Shown: positions 7,310 to 16,032, counted from the first letter of the stretch. The stretch is DNA of 45,973 nucleotides from Chlorobiaceae bacterium (GCA_013335115.1 JAAXWQ010000004.1:1-45973); one strand, 5' to 3'. The notes: generated by a model from the letters alone, not told the origin. A program made the numbers and translations.

Positions 7310-9922
7310 ATGGCGAGTGAGAATCAAAATACGACCAGGTTGAGGGCCCAGATCTTTGCCGGCCTGAGCATCGCCCTGCTGCTGTTGTCCGCATGGGTGA
7401 TCTGGGACGACGAGTTCGGCCTGAGGCCCTGGAAACATTACCAGAAAGAGTACAAGGCCCTCAAGCATGAGAAACTCGATAAGGAGTACCAGGACGCCCT
7501 GCGTGACTTCAAGAGGAGCGGGGGAGCCCGGAGGCTCGAAATGCTCGAGAAGCAGCTGGCGAAATCCGAGGAGGCGTTCAAGCAGAAGGGCGTCCATGAA
7601 CAGTACGTCAAGCTCAATGCGCAGATCGACGACCTGCATGCGAAAATGGCACTCAGCCAGAAGGAGCTGCAGATGGTCCGTGGCCAGTACCTCGAAACCG
7701 AGTACTACTTCACCAAGACCCAGAAGCCTGAGTACAAGAAGAAGATGGACGAGCTGCAGCGCCAGATCGACGCCATCGACCGGAGCAACAAGGCGCTGAT
7801 CGCCAGGGACGAGCCCCTGATGCAGCAAATCAGCAAGCTGACGGGTGGAATGGATGAGATCCGCGCCGAGATCGAGGCGATGAAGAAGGCCCTTGAGGAG
7901 CGGAAGGAGAAGATGGCCAACAACGACAAGGCTCCCATCGAGATCAAGCAGTACATGATCAAGGATACCGACAAGGCCGATCGCTGCGTATCCTGCCATG
8001 CGGGCATCGAAAGCTCCGCGCAGGTCTCCAAGAAGCAGCCCTATACGAAGCACCCGCTCGGGTTCGTCTACCTCGGCAAGCACGATCCGGGTAAGTTCGG
8101 CTGTACCTTCTGCCATCGCGGACAGGGACGCGCGACCACCACGATCGAAAAGGCGCACGGTAACGTCAAGCATTTCGCCGAGCCGATGCTCAAGGGCGAC
8201 ATGACGCAGACTTCGTGCCTCAACTGCCACGGTGACATCAAGAACCTGCGCGGCGCCGAGAAAATCGCCGGCAACACCGAACTGGTCAAGAAGTACGGCT
8301 GCTACAGCTGCCACAAGATCCCAGGCTACGAAGGCATGGGCGACGTGGGGCCAGAACTGACCAACGTCGGTACCAAGGTGAACTACTCCTGGGCGGTCAA
8401 GTGGCTCATGGATCCCAAGAAGTACTTCTCCACGGCCCGCATGCCGAAGTTCTTCTTTACGCAAGATCAGGCTGAAGCCATCGCCGACTACCTGTTCAGC
8501 ATGTCCGGTACGACCAGGCATGATGTTGACTATGCGGCCAATACGCCGAATGAAAAGCTGGTCGAAAAAGGAAGGTCACTCTGGAGCCAGGCGAGGTGCA
8601 ACCTCTGCCACATGACCAACGGCAAGGGTGGCAACCATATCAAGGTCTATGCTCCCGACCTCAGCAAGGTGGGCAGCAAGGCCAACAAGACCTGGCTGTT
8701 CAACTGGATCAAGGACCCGAACAAATATTTCCCGGGTACCAAGATGCCCCGATTCCGCTTCACCGACGAGGAGATAACCGCGCTGGTCGAGTATGTCGTC
8801 AGCGAGTACCAGGATGACGATGCGGAAAATAGCTATACCACGCAGGCCACCATCCCTGCTGCTTCAATCAAGAAAGGCAAGGACCTGATCCAGCAGTACG
8901 GCTGCTACGGTTGCCACAAGATCCAGGGCATGGAGATGGTTCAGGTTGCGCCTTCTCTCAAGAGCCAGGGGGTCACTTTCCTGAGAAATGATGAAATGCG
9001 GGAAAAGATAGGTACCGAGCTTTCGTCTATCGGCAGCAAGCCGGTCGATCTCCTCGATTTTGGTAAACTGAAGAAAGCGATACCTAACGACCGACTCAGT
9101 TATATCAAGCAGAAGCTTCGTGATCCGAGGGGTTTCAGGCTCGGCCTGCGCATGCCCAACTTCGGGCTCTCCGAGAAGGAGGTCAACGAACTTGCCGCCG
9201 TGCTCTACGGTTTCACCGACTCGAACGTTCCGAACCGCTTCCTGGTACCTTCCAGGCAGGAACTCGACAGGATGGCAGGCGTGCCCGGCTACAAATTCAC
9301 CGGTGATTTCGCCAAAGTGATTGCCGATGTCAAGTGCACCAACTGCCACTCCATCAAGGGGATCGGCGCGGACTACGCTCCCGACCTTTCCATAGTCGGC
9401 AGCAAGCTCCAGGAGGGCTGGATCAGGGGCTTCCTGGCCAATCCCGACGTCATCAGGCCGCTCATGCAGCAGATGCCGAAGCTTGGGCTGAGCGGAGGGG
9501 TGAAGCCGGCCAAGATTACCATGCCCAGGTTCAACCTCGGCAAGCAGAAGGTTGAAGACACCAACAGGTCGGACGTCGATGTCGTGATGAACTACTTCCA
9601 GCAGGAGCTGGTCACTCCGGACATTCCGAAGGATATCCCGACCGTCGGCGATGTGGCCATGTCGGAGCAGATTGCCCAGGGTAGGAAGCTCTATGACCAG
9701 AAGGGCTGCGTCTCCTGCCACCAGATCGGTACTGATGGCGGAGCCCTTGGCCCGAACCTGACGAACGTCGGCAACAGGCTGAAGCCGGGATTCATCTTCA
9801 AGCACCTTGAAAACTCGAGGAAGTTCAAACCTGATATCGTCGAGCCGAACTACGGCTTCACGGAGCGAGAGAGGATTTTCTTGACCAACTATCTGATGAC
9901 CCTGAAACTTACTGCCAAGTGA
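7310..9922 (+). CDS. Membrane-anchored octahaem c-type cytochrome with coiled-coil stalk
   Basis: The 870-residue product has an N-terminal membrane anchor (about 13-31), a long charged helical, probably coiled-coil region (about 45-205), and eight CXXCH motifs starting at C226, C265, C303, C331, C430, C532, C676 and C800. The last five lie in repeating class I cytochrome-like modules, most of which show a Gly-Pro-x-Leu/Ala-Pro-Asp-Leu segment after the haem and a Met-Pro before 'AI.DYLF'-type helices. The first three haems are spaced closely and differ from these. The protein should project into the periplasm and act as the c-type partner of the cytochrome b/Rieske core, in place of cytochrome c1 or f. 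I chose ATG 7310 rather than TTG 7301. No clear ribosome binding site is visible. The stop overlaps the next start, so the two are tightly coupled. Confidence 0.88.
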   Translation: MASENQNTTRLRAQIFAGLSIALLLLSAWVIWDDEFGLRPWKHYQKEYKALKHEKLDKEYQDALRDFKRSGGARRLEMLEKQLAKSEEAFKQKGVHEQYVKLNAQIDDLHAKMALSQKELQMVRGQYLETEYYFTKTQKPEYKKKMDELQRQIDAIDRSNKALIARDEPLMQQISKLTGGMDEIRAEIEAMKKALEERKEKMANNDKAPIEIKQYMIKDTDKADRCVSCHAGIESSAQVSKKQPYTKHPLGFVYLGKHDPGKFGCTFCHRGQGRATTTIEKAHGNVKHFAEPMLKGDMTQTSCLNCHGDIKNLRGAEKIAGNTELVKKYGCYSCHKIPGYEGMGDVGPELTNVGTKVNYSWAVKWLMDPKKYFSTARMPKFFFTQDQAEAIADYLFSMSGTTRHDVDYAANTPNEKLVEKGRSLWSQARCNLCHMTNGKGGNHIKVYAPDLSKVGSKANKTWLFNWIKDPNKYFPGTKMPRFRFTDEEITALVEYVVSEYQDDDAENSYTTQATIPAASIKKGKDLIQQYGCYGCHKIQGMEMVQVAPSLKSQGVTFLRNDEMREKIGTELSSIGSKPVDLLDFGKLKKAIPNDRLSYIKQKLRDPRGFRLGLRMPNFGLSEKEVNELAAVLYGFTDSNVPNRFLVPSRQELDRMAGVPGYKFTGDFAKVIADVKCTNCHSIKGIGADYAPDLSIVGSKLQEGWIRGFLANPDVIRPLMQQMPKLGLSGGVKPAKITMPRFNLGKQKVEDTNRSDVDVVMNYFQQELVTPDIPKDIPTVGDVAMSEQIAQGRKLYDQKGCVSCHQIGTDGGALGPNLTNVGNRLKPGFIFKHLENSRKFKPDIVEPNYGFTERERIFLTNYLMTLKLTAK

Positions 9923-10368
9923 TGCAAAAAAAGACACATATCAGGAAAACTGCTCTTCTTGCCGCGCTTTCGGTATTCGCCATTACCGGATGCGGCAAGA
10001 AGCCGGGAAAAAACGACAAGGCAGGACAAGCGGCAGCCGATTCGGTTGCCGTGGCCGCCAGGGAAGCATCCATGCCATTCACCCTGAAGGAGGGCAAGCG
10101 CCTGTACAACCATTACTGCTTCGAGTGCCATGGGGATGCCGGTGATGGCAGCGGCCAGTATTATGGAGTCTCACTGACGCCGCAACCGGCCAACTTCACC
10201 GACAAGGCCTTCATGAAGAGCCTTACGGACGAGAAGATCACCAAGGTCATCAGCGAGGGGTCGGCCTCCGTCGGCAAGTCGAACATGTGCCCGCCGTGGG
10301 GCAGGACCCTCGACAAGGAGGAGATCGAATGCCTGGTGGAGTATGTGAAGACCTTCGTCCCTAAATGA
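9922..10368 (+). CDS. Monohaem class I cytochrome c lipoprotein
   Basis: This 148-residue protein starts at the ATG sharing one base with the stop of the octahaem gene (TGATG), which implies translational coupling. A lipoprotein signal ends at the lipobox Ile-Thr-Gly-Cys24, so the mature protein is anchored by lipid in the periplasm. One haem motif CFECH (C66-H70) and a probable axial methionine (M122, in 'SNMCPPWGR') mark a class I cytochrome. 'GDAGDGSG' after the haem is typical of cbb3 CcoP or soluble cytochrome c domains. It probably carries electrons between the octahaem protein and other periplasmic partners. A hairpin (10384-10409) follows the gene. Confidence 0.9.
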   Translation: MQKKTHIRKTALLAALSVFAITGCGKKPGKNDKAGQAAADSVAVAAREASMPFTLKEGKRLYNHYCFECHGDAGDGSGQYYGVSLTPQPANFTDKAFMKSLTDEKITKVISEGSASVGKSNMCPPWGRTLDKEEIECLVEYVKTFVPK

Positions 10369-10383
10369 CACGGTTGGTAAAAT

Positions 10384-10409
10384 GATGGCGGACAAGAGGG
10401 TCCGCCATC
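10384..10409 (+). terminator. Hairpin after the cytochrome operon (weak or partial terminator)
   Basis: GATGGCGGAC (10384-10393) pairs perfectly with GTCCGCCATC (10400-10409) around a six-base loop. No T-run follows, so it may stabilise the upstream mRNA end rather than terminate fully. Confidence 0.5.
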
Positions 10410-10589
10410 CAGGGTCAGGTTGCCCCGGATTTTCCGGTGACAGCCCCATGGTACCGGAGGACAAACGCATCGTCAATTATTTCCTGTTCTTTCATGGCGA
10501 TTAATAATTGTTAACTTGCTACTCTTCGATTGATTATTCATCGCACAGGATTCGTTACAACACAACCATACCACTCAAAGGAGTTCATT

Positions 10590-11189
10590 ATGAAAATGAA
10601 ATCTACGTTCATCAAGACCGCCATCCTTGCTGCCGGTTTCGGCATGCTTAGCTCGAATGCCTTCTGTGCCGGCACCGTCACCGGTACGATCGATGCCGCC
10701 AACGCGAAGTACAAGAAGGATACCGTCGTCTACCTGAAAGGCGTGAAGGGCCCGATCACTCCGAAGAAGGGCATCGTGGACCAGAAGAACCTTGTTTTCG
10801 TACCTCATGTGCTCGCAGTGCCGAGCGGTTCTTCCGTGGAGTTCAAAAACACCGACAAGGTCAACCACAACGTCTTCTCGGCAGACGTCTGCAAGAAGTT
10901 CAACCTGGGTACCTACACCCCCGGCATGTCCAAGGCGGTCACTTTTGACAAGCCCTGCGTCGTGAACCTGCTCTGCAACGTACATTCCGAAATGTCCTCC
11001 TATGTCGTCGTCATCGATAGCAATTACTACGCTGTCAGCGATGCCAGTGGCAAGTTCACCATCACCGGTGTTCCTGCAGGTACCTACGAAGTCGACGCAT
11101 GGAGTGAAAAGTTGAAACCGGCAGCCAAGACCATGGTTACCGTCACTGATGGTGGCACCGCAACCATTGCCATGAAACTTGCCAAGTAA
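10590..11189 (+). CDS. Periplasmic cupredoxin-like (type 1 copper) protein with C-terminal beta domain
   Basis: The start is ATG 10590, preceded by a strong ribosome binding site (AAAGGAG, 10577-10583). The 199-residue product has a signal peptide (cleavage near Phe-Cys-Ala, 25-27). Residues 65-143 form a plastocyanin-like domain with a full set of type 1 copper ligands: H93 ('VNHNVFS'), C129, H132 and M135 ('CNVHSEM'). A C-terminal beta-sandwich (about 150-199, 'GKFTITGVPAGTYEVDAW') resembles the carboxypeptidase regulatory-like domain found with such cupredoxins. A soluble electron carrier in the periplasm is the natural reading. A 220-base gap with a hairpin separates it from the cytochromes and A+T-rich sequence near 10500-10530 could be its own promoter. 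A strong terminator follows. Confidence 0.85.
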   Translation: MKMKSTFIKTAILAAGFGMLSSNAFCAGTVTGTIDAANAKYKKDTVVYLKGVKGPITPKKGIVDQKNLVFVPHVLAVPSGSSVEFKNTDKVNHNVFSADVCKKFNLGTYTPGMSKAVTFDKPCVVNLLCNVHSEMSSYVVVIDSNYYAVSDASGKFTITGVPAGTYEVDAWSEKLKPAAKTMVTVTDGGTATIAMKLAK

Positions 11190-11205
11190 CCATCAGTTGA
11201 CATAA

Positions 11206-11245
11206 CTGAACAAAGAACCCGCCTCCTGGCGGGTTCTTTGTTCAG
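11206..11245. terminator. Strong terminator after the cupredoxin gene
   Basis: An 18-bp perfect inverted repeat: left arm 11206-11223, loop TCCT 11224-11227, right arm 11228-11245. The arm contains AACAAAGAACCCGCC and the right arm ends in TTCTTTGTTCAG. The U-rich right arm would work mainly on + strand transcripts. Confidence 0.85.
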
Positions 11246-11399
11246 TGCTCCCGGCGCAGGAGGCAGGGGGAGTTCCCGCCCTGTCGATGGCATGAAATCA
11301 TGAAAAATGCCGTTAGTGATTTGCTTTTCGACGTTAAAAATGAAAATTACGGGCAGAGCCCCTATTCCTTAAGAAAAGAATACGACGACACCATTTCCG

Positions 11400-13217
11400 A
11401 TGAAACGAGCATTTTTCAAGCATATCCTTGTTTGTTGCCTGGCGCTGTGCTTTGCCCGGGTGACTGCATCCGCTGCCGATTTCCTCCAGCCTGAAAACGC
11501 GTTCCGGCTCAGGGCTGAGCTCGGTAAGGATGGGGGCGTCGCGTTGCATTGGGACATCTCCGACGGTTACAAACTCTACAGGAACGGCATCTCGGTAGTC
11601 GCCGAGGGCGGGGATGCCGTTCTCGGGGCTATCTCCTTGCCCAAAGGCGAAGCATATGTCGACCCTTCGACCGGCGTGAAGGACGAGGTGTACCATGGCC
11701 GGTTGGATGCGGTCGTACCCGTCGGCAAATCCGGTCCCCCTTTCCGGCTGAAGGTCACCTACCAGGGGTGTGCCGAGGACGGACTGTGCTATCCTCCGAT
11801 CGAAAAGCTATTCGACGTGGTGCCCGGCAAGCCAGGAGAACTCGCCCTGGCAAACGCTGCGGGGGCATCGCCCGCCAGTGCAGGCTTATCGCCAACGGTT
11901 CCTGCCAATCCGCAGCAGGGGAGTGGTGGCGAGGGGCAGTGCCTTGCCCATGACACCCTGAAGGGAGGGATCCTGTGGAAAATCGCGGCGGTTTTCCTCC
12001 TGTTTGGCCTCTTGCTTTCGTTCACCCCTTGCGTGTTGCCGATGCTGCCGATCCTCTCGTCGATCATCGTCGGCGAAGGCCAGAAGGTCACCAAAGGAAA
12101 GGGGTTTCTCCTTGCCCTTTTCTACAGCCTCGGGATGGCGCTGGTGTACACGGCCCTCGGCGTTGCAGCCGGCCTGGCCGGCGAGGGGCTGGCCGGGGCC
12201 CTGCAGAAGCCGTGGGTGCTGGTGACGTTCTCCATGATGCTGCTGCTTCTTTCGTTGTCGATGTTCGACGTCTACCAGTTGCAGGTACCGGCCTCGTTGC
12301 AGAGCCGGCTGACCAGAAGCTCCGGAAAACTGAAAGGGGGGCGCTTCGTCGGGGTTTTCCTTATGGGTTCGATCTCGGCCCTTATCGTCGGTCCGTGTGT
12401 TGCGGCGCCATTGGCAGGAACCTTGGTGTACATCAGCCAGACACGCAACGTGCTGCTCGGCGGCCTGGCGCTGTTTTCCATGGCGATGGGCATGAGCGTG
12501 CCGTTGCTGCTGCTCGGGTTGTCGGCAGGCAGCCTCCTGCCGAAGGTCGGCTCGTGGATGACCGGGGTGAAGCATCTGTTCGGCTTTGTGCTGATCGCCG
12601 TCGCGATATGGATGATCAAGCCGGTGCTGCCGCCGCTGGCCATTCCCGTTGCCTGGGGCGCCCTTGCCCTGTTCGCATCGGTGTTCATCGGACGTTTCAA
12701 ACTGCATTCCGGCAACAGGAAACAGTCCCCGGCGTTTATGGCGATCGGGGTGGTCCTGGCGTGTATCGGTGTCGTCGAAATGATCGGGGCCGCAACGGGG
12801 TCGGAAGATCCGCTGAAGCCTTTTTCGGCTTTTCAGCAGGGCCCGGGCAGGAAGGAGGAAAATATCAAGGTGCTCGCCTTCAAGAGGATCGGCAGCATCG
12901 AAGAGCTTGACCGGGAGCTGCAGGGGACGGACAAGCCGGTGATGCTCGATTTTTCTGCCGAATGGTGCGTCTCTTGCAAGGAACTCGAGCATACGACGTT
13001 CCGTGACCCGGGTGTCGTTGCGAAACTCTCGGGTATGAAACTCCTCAAGGTGGATGTGACCGCGAACACGGAGCAGGACCGGGAGCTGATGAAGCGCTAC
13101 GGCCTTTTCGGACCCCCTGCCATCCTGTTCTTCGACCGGCACGGCAATGAGCTCGCCGGTACCCGCATCGTCGGTTACGTCGATGCGGCTGGGTTCCTGA
13201 AGCGCCTTGCCCGGTAG
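11400..13217 (+). CDS. dsbD: Thiol:disulfide interchange protein DsbD, full length
   Basis: DsbD brings reducing power from cytoplasmic thioredoxin to the periplasm, among others for cytochrome c haem attachment. The 605-residue protein has all three parts. After a signal peptide (1-26) the N-terminal immunoglobulin-like domain carries C124 and C130 ('YQGCAEDGLCYPP'). The membrane domain (about 190-470) carries its two cysteines at C211 ('FTPCVLPML') and C333 ('GPCVAAPLAG'). The C-terminal thioredoxin-like domain has 'EWCVSCKELE' (C523, C526). Length matches the E. coli type. It lies downstream of a cluster encoding ten c-type haem sites, which suggests a role in their maturation, but the strong terminator before it and the 210-base gap show separate transcription. 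Its stop lies two bases from that of the convergent gene. Confidence 0.95.
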   Translation: MKRAFFKHILVCCLALCFARVTASAADFLQPENAFRLRAELGKDGGVALHWDISDGYKLYRNGISVVAEGGDAVLGAISLPKGEAYVDPSTGVKDEVYHGRLDAVVPVGKSGPPFRLKVTYQGCAEDGLCYPPIEKLFDVVPGKPGELALANAAGASPASAGLSPTVPANPQQGSGGEGQCLAHDTLKGGILWKIAAVFLLFGLLLSFTPCVLPMLPILSSIIVGEGQKVTKGKGFLLALFYSLGMALVYTALGVAAGLAGEGLAGALQKPWVLVTFSMMLLLLSLSMFDVYQLQVPASLQSRLTRSSGKLKGGRFVGVFLMGSISALIVGPCVAAPLAGTLVYISQTRNVLLGGLALFSMAMGMSVPLLLLGLSAGSLLPKVGSWMTGVKHLFGFVLIAVAIWMIKPVLPPLAIPVAWGALALFASVFIGRFKLHSGNRKQSPAFMAIGVVLACIGVVEMIGAATGSEDPLKPFSAFQQGPGRKEENIKVLAFKRIGSIEELDRELQGTDKPVMLDFSAEWCVSCKELEHTTFRDPGVVAKLSGMKLLKVDVTANTEQDRELMKRYGLFGPPAILFFDRHGNELAGTRIVGYVDAAGFLKRLAR

Positions 13218-13219
13218 CT

Positions 13220-13927
13220 TCAGGTGAGCTGTTCGAAAAAGGGGTCGAGGTTTGCCTGGCAGGCAGCTTCGCCCCTGATAAGCTCGAAGGTCCTGTTCAC
13301 GGCTTTCGGATGCCAGAGGGACACGACGGCGGCTTCGGCTACGTCACTTCGATCGACGACGCCGATGATGGTGTCGCCGGTGCCGAACTCCAGCAGGTGC
13401 TGCAAGGGCTCCCCGTCCTGAAGACCTCCCGGGCGGATGATGGTATGGGAAAAACCGGATTCGGCATAGGTCGACCTGATGGCGTTTTCCCCCTGGAGCT
13501 TCATGGTCAGTACCCCACCATACTTGTTCATCGGGTGTTCGGGTTTGGTAACGGCCAGTGATGTCACCTGGATGAACTTCCTTACTCCACAGTTCTTCGC
13601 GATGGTCGCCAACGACTTCATGCCGTCCCGGTCGATGACCGAAGGCGGCGGTGCGTCCGGTTCGGTGACATAGGCGCCGATTGCTGAAATGACGGCGTTG
13701 CAGCCGGTGACAGCGGCTTCGATTTCCAGCGGGGTTTCGATCGATCCCGTTACCACCCGGTCGGTGTATGCCGGGCCGAACATCTCGATAGCCTTTGCTT
13801 TGGATCGGACGAACAGGCGGTGTTCGATGCCGTGCGCCTGAAGGCGCCTGACGATCCACTGGCCGGTCCTGCCGGTGGCCCCGGCGACGAGGACGATTCC
13901 TTCGAACTGTGGCTGATTCTTGGGCAT
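13220..13927 (-). CDS. NAD(P)-binding Rossmann protein (atypical SDR, NmrA-like)
   Basis: The 235-residue product starts at ATG 13927. A nucleotide-binding loop 'VLVAGATGRTGQWIV' (13-27) is typical of the NAD(P)H-binding group of atypical short-chain dehydrogenases. Later elements include 'CNAVISAIGAY', 'FIQVTSLAV' and 'TIIRPGGLQDGEP', in the order seen in plant and bacterial proteins of this kind, some of which act with photosystems or on isoprenoid/tetrapyrrole substrates. The Tyr-x-x-x-Lys catalytic pair is not clear, so catalysis is uncertain. It is the last gene of a - strand unit with lipA and a CPBP-like gene; the gap to the latter is 29 bases. The specific substrate is unknown. Confidence 0.8.
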   Translation of the reverse strand: MPKNQPQFEGIVLVAGATGRTGQWIVRRLQAHGIEHRLFVRSKAKAIEMFGPAYTDRVVTGSIETPLEIEAAVTGCNAVISAIGAYVTEPDAPPPSVIDRDGMKSLATIAKNCGVRKFIQVTSLAVTKPEHPMNKYGGVLTMKLQGENAIRSTYAESGFSHTIIRPGGLQDGEPLQHLLEFGTGDTIIGVVDRSDVAEAAVVSLWHPKAVNRTFELIRGEAACQANLDPFFEQLT

Positions 13928-13956
13928 TTTGTGGCGTGTAGGGTTCTGTAACTGCG

Positions 13957-14538
13957 TCAATAGAACATCGAGAATTTCACGTTCCATGCCATGGTCAGGT
14001 CGACGATGGCATGAAGGAAGATGACGGTGCGAAGGTCGCGGTACCAGAAGAAGCTGAGCGCCCAACTGGCGGCAATCATGAGCTGGATCGGCATGAAGAA
14101 GGGCTTGAACGGGCTTGTCTGGACAACGTGATCCGGCAGTATCGGCAGCCAGAACAGGCCGTGGATGACGCCGCTGTAAATCATGAAGAACAGGAACCCG
14201 AGGGCGAACTGCGCCCACTGGTTCGGGCTGAACCTGCCGGCAAGCGCCTGCCCCATCCGGAACATCGCAAAGAACATGAAGGTCTCGGCGATGCCGTTGC
14301 CTATGCTGAAGATGAGCACGCTCAGCGGTTCGATCACCCGGCCTCCATCGGTCGTCGAATTGGAGTAGACGAAGGCGTTGACGGCAAGGATGACGACCGA
14401 AAGGGCGACGAGGGCCTTTCGCCGCCCGTCGAATTCCGGGTTGAACGAGAAAATGTCCTTGCGGAAGAAGACCAGGCCGATGAGGATCGCAACGGCCCAG
14501 TAGCCATAGATCAACAGGGGAGCAGGAAGTGCTGCCAT
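13957..14538 (-). CDS. Polytopic membrane protein, CPBP/CAAX-protease-like
   Basis: The 193-residue protein has about five or six hydrophobic helices. Conserved-looking polar residues within them suggest the CPBP family of intramembrane proteases: E85 and R94 in 'GNGIAETFMFFAMFR', H126 in 'FFMIYSGVIHGLFW', and H176/D180 in 'TVIFLHAIVDL'. The first motif departs from the usual Glu-Glu-x3-Arg spacing, so the assignment is tentative and protease activity is not certain. It starts 21 bases after the lipA stop and is followed at 29 bases by the NAD(P)-binding gene, so the three probably share one mRNA. What it does for lipoate metabolism, if anything, cannot be told. Confidence 0.55.
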   Translation of the reverse strand: MAALPAPLLIYGYWAVAILIGLVFFRKDIFSFNPEFDGRRKALVALSVVILAVNAFVYSNSTTDGGRVIEPLSVLIFSIGNGIAETFMFFAMFRMGQALAGRFSPNQWAQFALGFLFFMIYSGVIHGLFWLPILPDHVVQTSPFKPFFMPIQLMIAASWALSFFWYRDLRTVIFLHAIVDLTMAWNVKFSMFY

Positions 14539-14559
14539 GGGTACGCTCGGGATTTCGGG

Positions 14560-15435
14560 TTACGGGAGAGGTTCTTCTGGTTCGAAAGCTTCTGCATGAT
14601 ACGAACTTCTGACGAAAGGGCCAGACTGGATGTGGCGGAAACCGGCATGCCCGGCCACCGACCGGAGATGCTCGAACTCTTCGGGGGTGACGTACCGTGC
14701 GACGGGGATGTGCGAGGCCGTCGGCTGGAGGTACTGCCCGATGGTCACCATGTCGCAGCCGTTGCGACGGAGATCGTGCAGCGAGGCTTCGACCTCTGCG
14801 ATCGTTTCACCCATGCCCACCATCATGCCCGACTTGGTTGCCAGCTTGAACTGCCGCTTGGCCAGTTCGATGACCGCCAGGGAACCAGCGTAATCGGCCT
14901 GGGGGCGGACCCTGGCATAGAGCGACGGGACTGTTTCGATGTTGTGGTTCAACACCTCGGGTGCTTCGGCCATGACCAGTTCGAGCGAATTTTTGTCGCC
15001 CTTGAAATCCGGGATGAGGCACTCGATGCTCACGCCGGGATTCATGGCCCTCACCGAGCGTATGGTCGCTGCCCAGTGCGCGGCTCCTCCGTCGGCAAGG
15101 TCGTCGCGGTTGACGCTGGTGAGCACGGCATGGCGAAGCTTCATTGACCGTACGGCTTCGGCGATCTTTTCCGGCTCCCGGGGATCGGGAAGGGATGGAT
15201 GCGAATCGGTGCCGACAGCGCAGAACCGGCAGGTTCGGGTGCACACGTCGCCGAGCAGGAGGAATGTTGCCGTGCCCTTCGACCAGCACTCCTGGAGGTT
15301 CGGGCACATCGCCGACCGGCAGACGGTATGCAGGCTGTGGCGGCTCAGCAGTTGCCGCGTCGTGGCGAACGAACTCCCCGATGCGGTGATCTTCTTCTTG
15401 AGCCAGTCGGGTTTCCTTCCTGGTGCTGCTTGCAT
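14560..15435 (-). CDS. lipA: Lipoyl synthase
   Basis: LipA is a radical-SAM enzyme that inserts two sulfur atoms into octanoyl groups on lipoyl domains and the glycine-cleavage H protein. The 291-residue product has both cluster motifs: the auxiliary-cluster set C39, C44, C50 ('[12 protein letters not shown]') and the radical-SAM set C65, C69, C72 ('CTRTCRFC'). The C-terminal '[17 protein letters not shown]' contains the Arg-Ser-Ser-Tyr segment whose serine binds the auxiliary cluster. Length is normal. The start at 15435 puts the Lys-Pro-Asp-Trp-Leu-Lys motif at residues 8-13, as in relatives. It heads a - strand unit with two further genes. No lipB or lipoate ligase gene is in the window. 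Confidence 0.97.
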   Translation of the reverse strand: MQAAPGRKPDWLKKKITASGSSFATTRQLLSRHSLHTVCRSAMCPNLQECWSKGTATFLLLGDVCTRTCRFCAVGTDSHPSLPDPREPEKIAEAVRSMKLRHAVLTSVNRDDLADGGAAHWAATIRSVRAMNPGVSIECLIPDFKGDKNSLELVMAEAPEVLNHNIETVPSLYARVRPQADYAGSLAVIELAKRQFKLATKSGMMVGMGETIAEVEASLHDLRRNGCDMVTIGQYLQPTASHIPVARYVTPEEFEHLRSVAGHAGFRHIQSGPFVRSSYHAEAFEPEEPLP

Positions 15436-15594
15436 GAGTTCTCGCGTGCTGGACTGGATTGATTGAATGCGTGAATATACGCTATTCGCCGTTATTGAAG
15501 GAGGATGATCATCGGAGGTTTATTTGTTAATTTCGTTACATCCAATTCCTGCGAAACCGCCCCGTATGTTTTTATTAAATAATTGAAGGCGATT

Positions 15595-16032
15595 ATGAGG
15601 TCGTTTGAAAAAGTTCTGGCATGTCTGGTTTTTTGCCTTACATGGCCGGTTGTCGCACCGGCAGAAGATTATCCGGACATCAAAGCCGAGCGTCTGCTGG
15701 TTTCGAAAACCGCCTATAACGGACAAAAGCTATCCTACCTTTCCCGGACAAACCCGGAAGTGACGGTGATGACGGTGACCATCCCGCCCGGTGGCGTTAC
15801 CGGCTGGCACCAGCATCAGGTCCCGGTGTACGCCTATGTGCTTGAGGGCGAACTGTCGGTCGAGCTCAAGGGTGGAGTCCGGTACCGGTTTGTAAAGGGA
15901 GCCCCGATCCTTGAGGTCATGAATCTTTCACACAACGGCAGGAACACCGGGAAGATGGCGACGACACTCCTGGTGTTTTATACCGGCGCCGAGGGGGTGG
16001 ACAACGTCGTGAGGGACAAGGGGAATCCATAA
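15595..16032 (+). CDS. Secreted cupin-domain protein
   Basis: ATG 15595 follows GAAGG (15585-15589) at five bases. The 145-residue product has a signal peptide ending near Ala-Pro-Ala (about residue 23) and a single small cupin barrel. Motif 1 is seen in 'GGVTGWHQHQVPVYAYVLEGEL', with two histidines and a Tyr/Glu where metal ligands are expected; motif 2 is weaker, around 'APILEVMNLSHNGRNTG', with one histidine. It may bind a metal or small ligand in the periplasm; enzymatic activity is uncertain. It is transcribed away from lipA across a 159-base divergent promoter region, and is followed by an A+T-rich gap (16033-16192) with no gene. Confidence 0.8.
   Translation: MRSFEKVLACLVFCLTWPVVAPAEDYPDIKAERLLVSKTAYNGQKLSYLSRTNPEVTVMTVTIPPGGVTGWHQHQVPVYAYVLEGELSVELKGGVRYRFVKGAPILEVMNLSHNGRNTGKMATTLLVFYTGAEGVDNVVRDKGNP

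Noticed and set aside
11300-11494. Small + strand frame at the start of dsbD
   Set aside because: It overlaps the dsbD signal peptide in another frame and has no family features.
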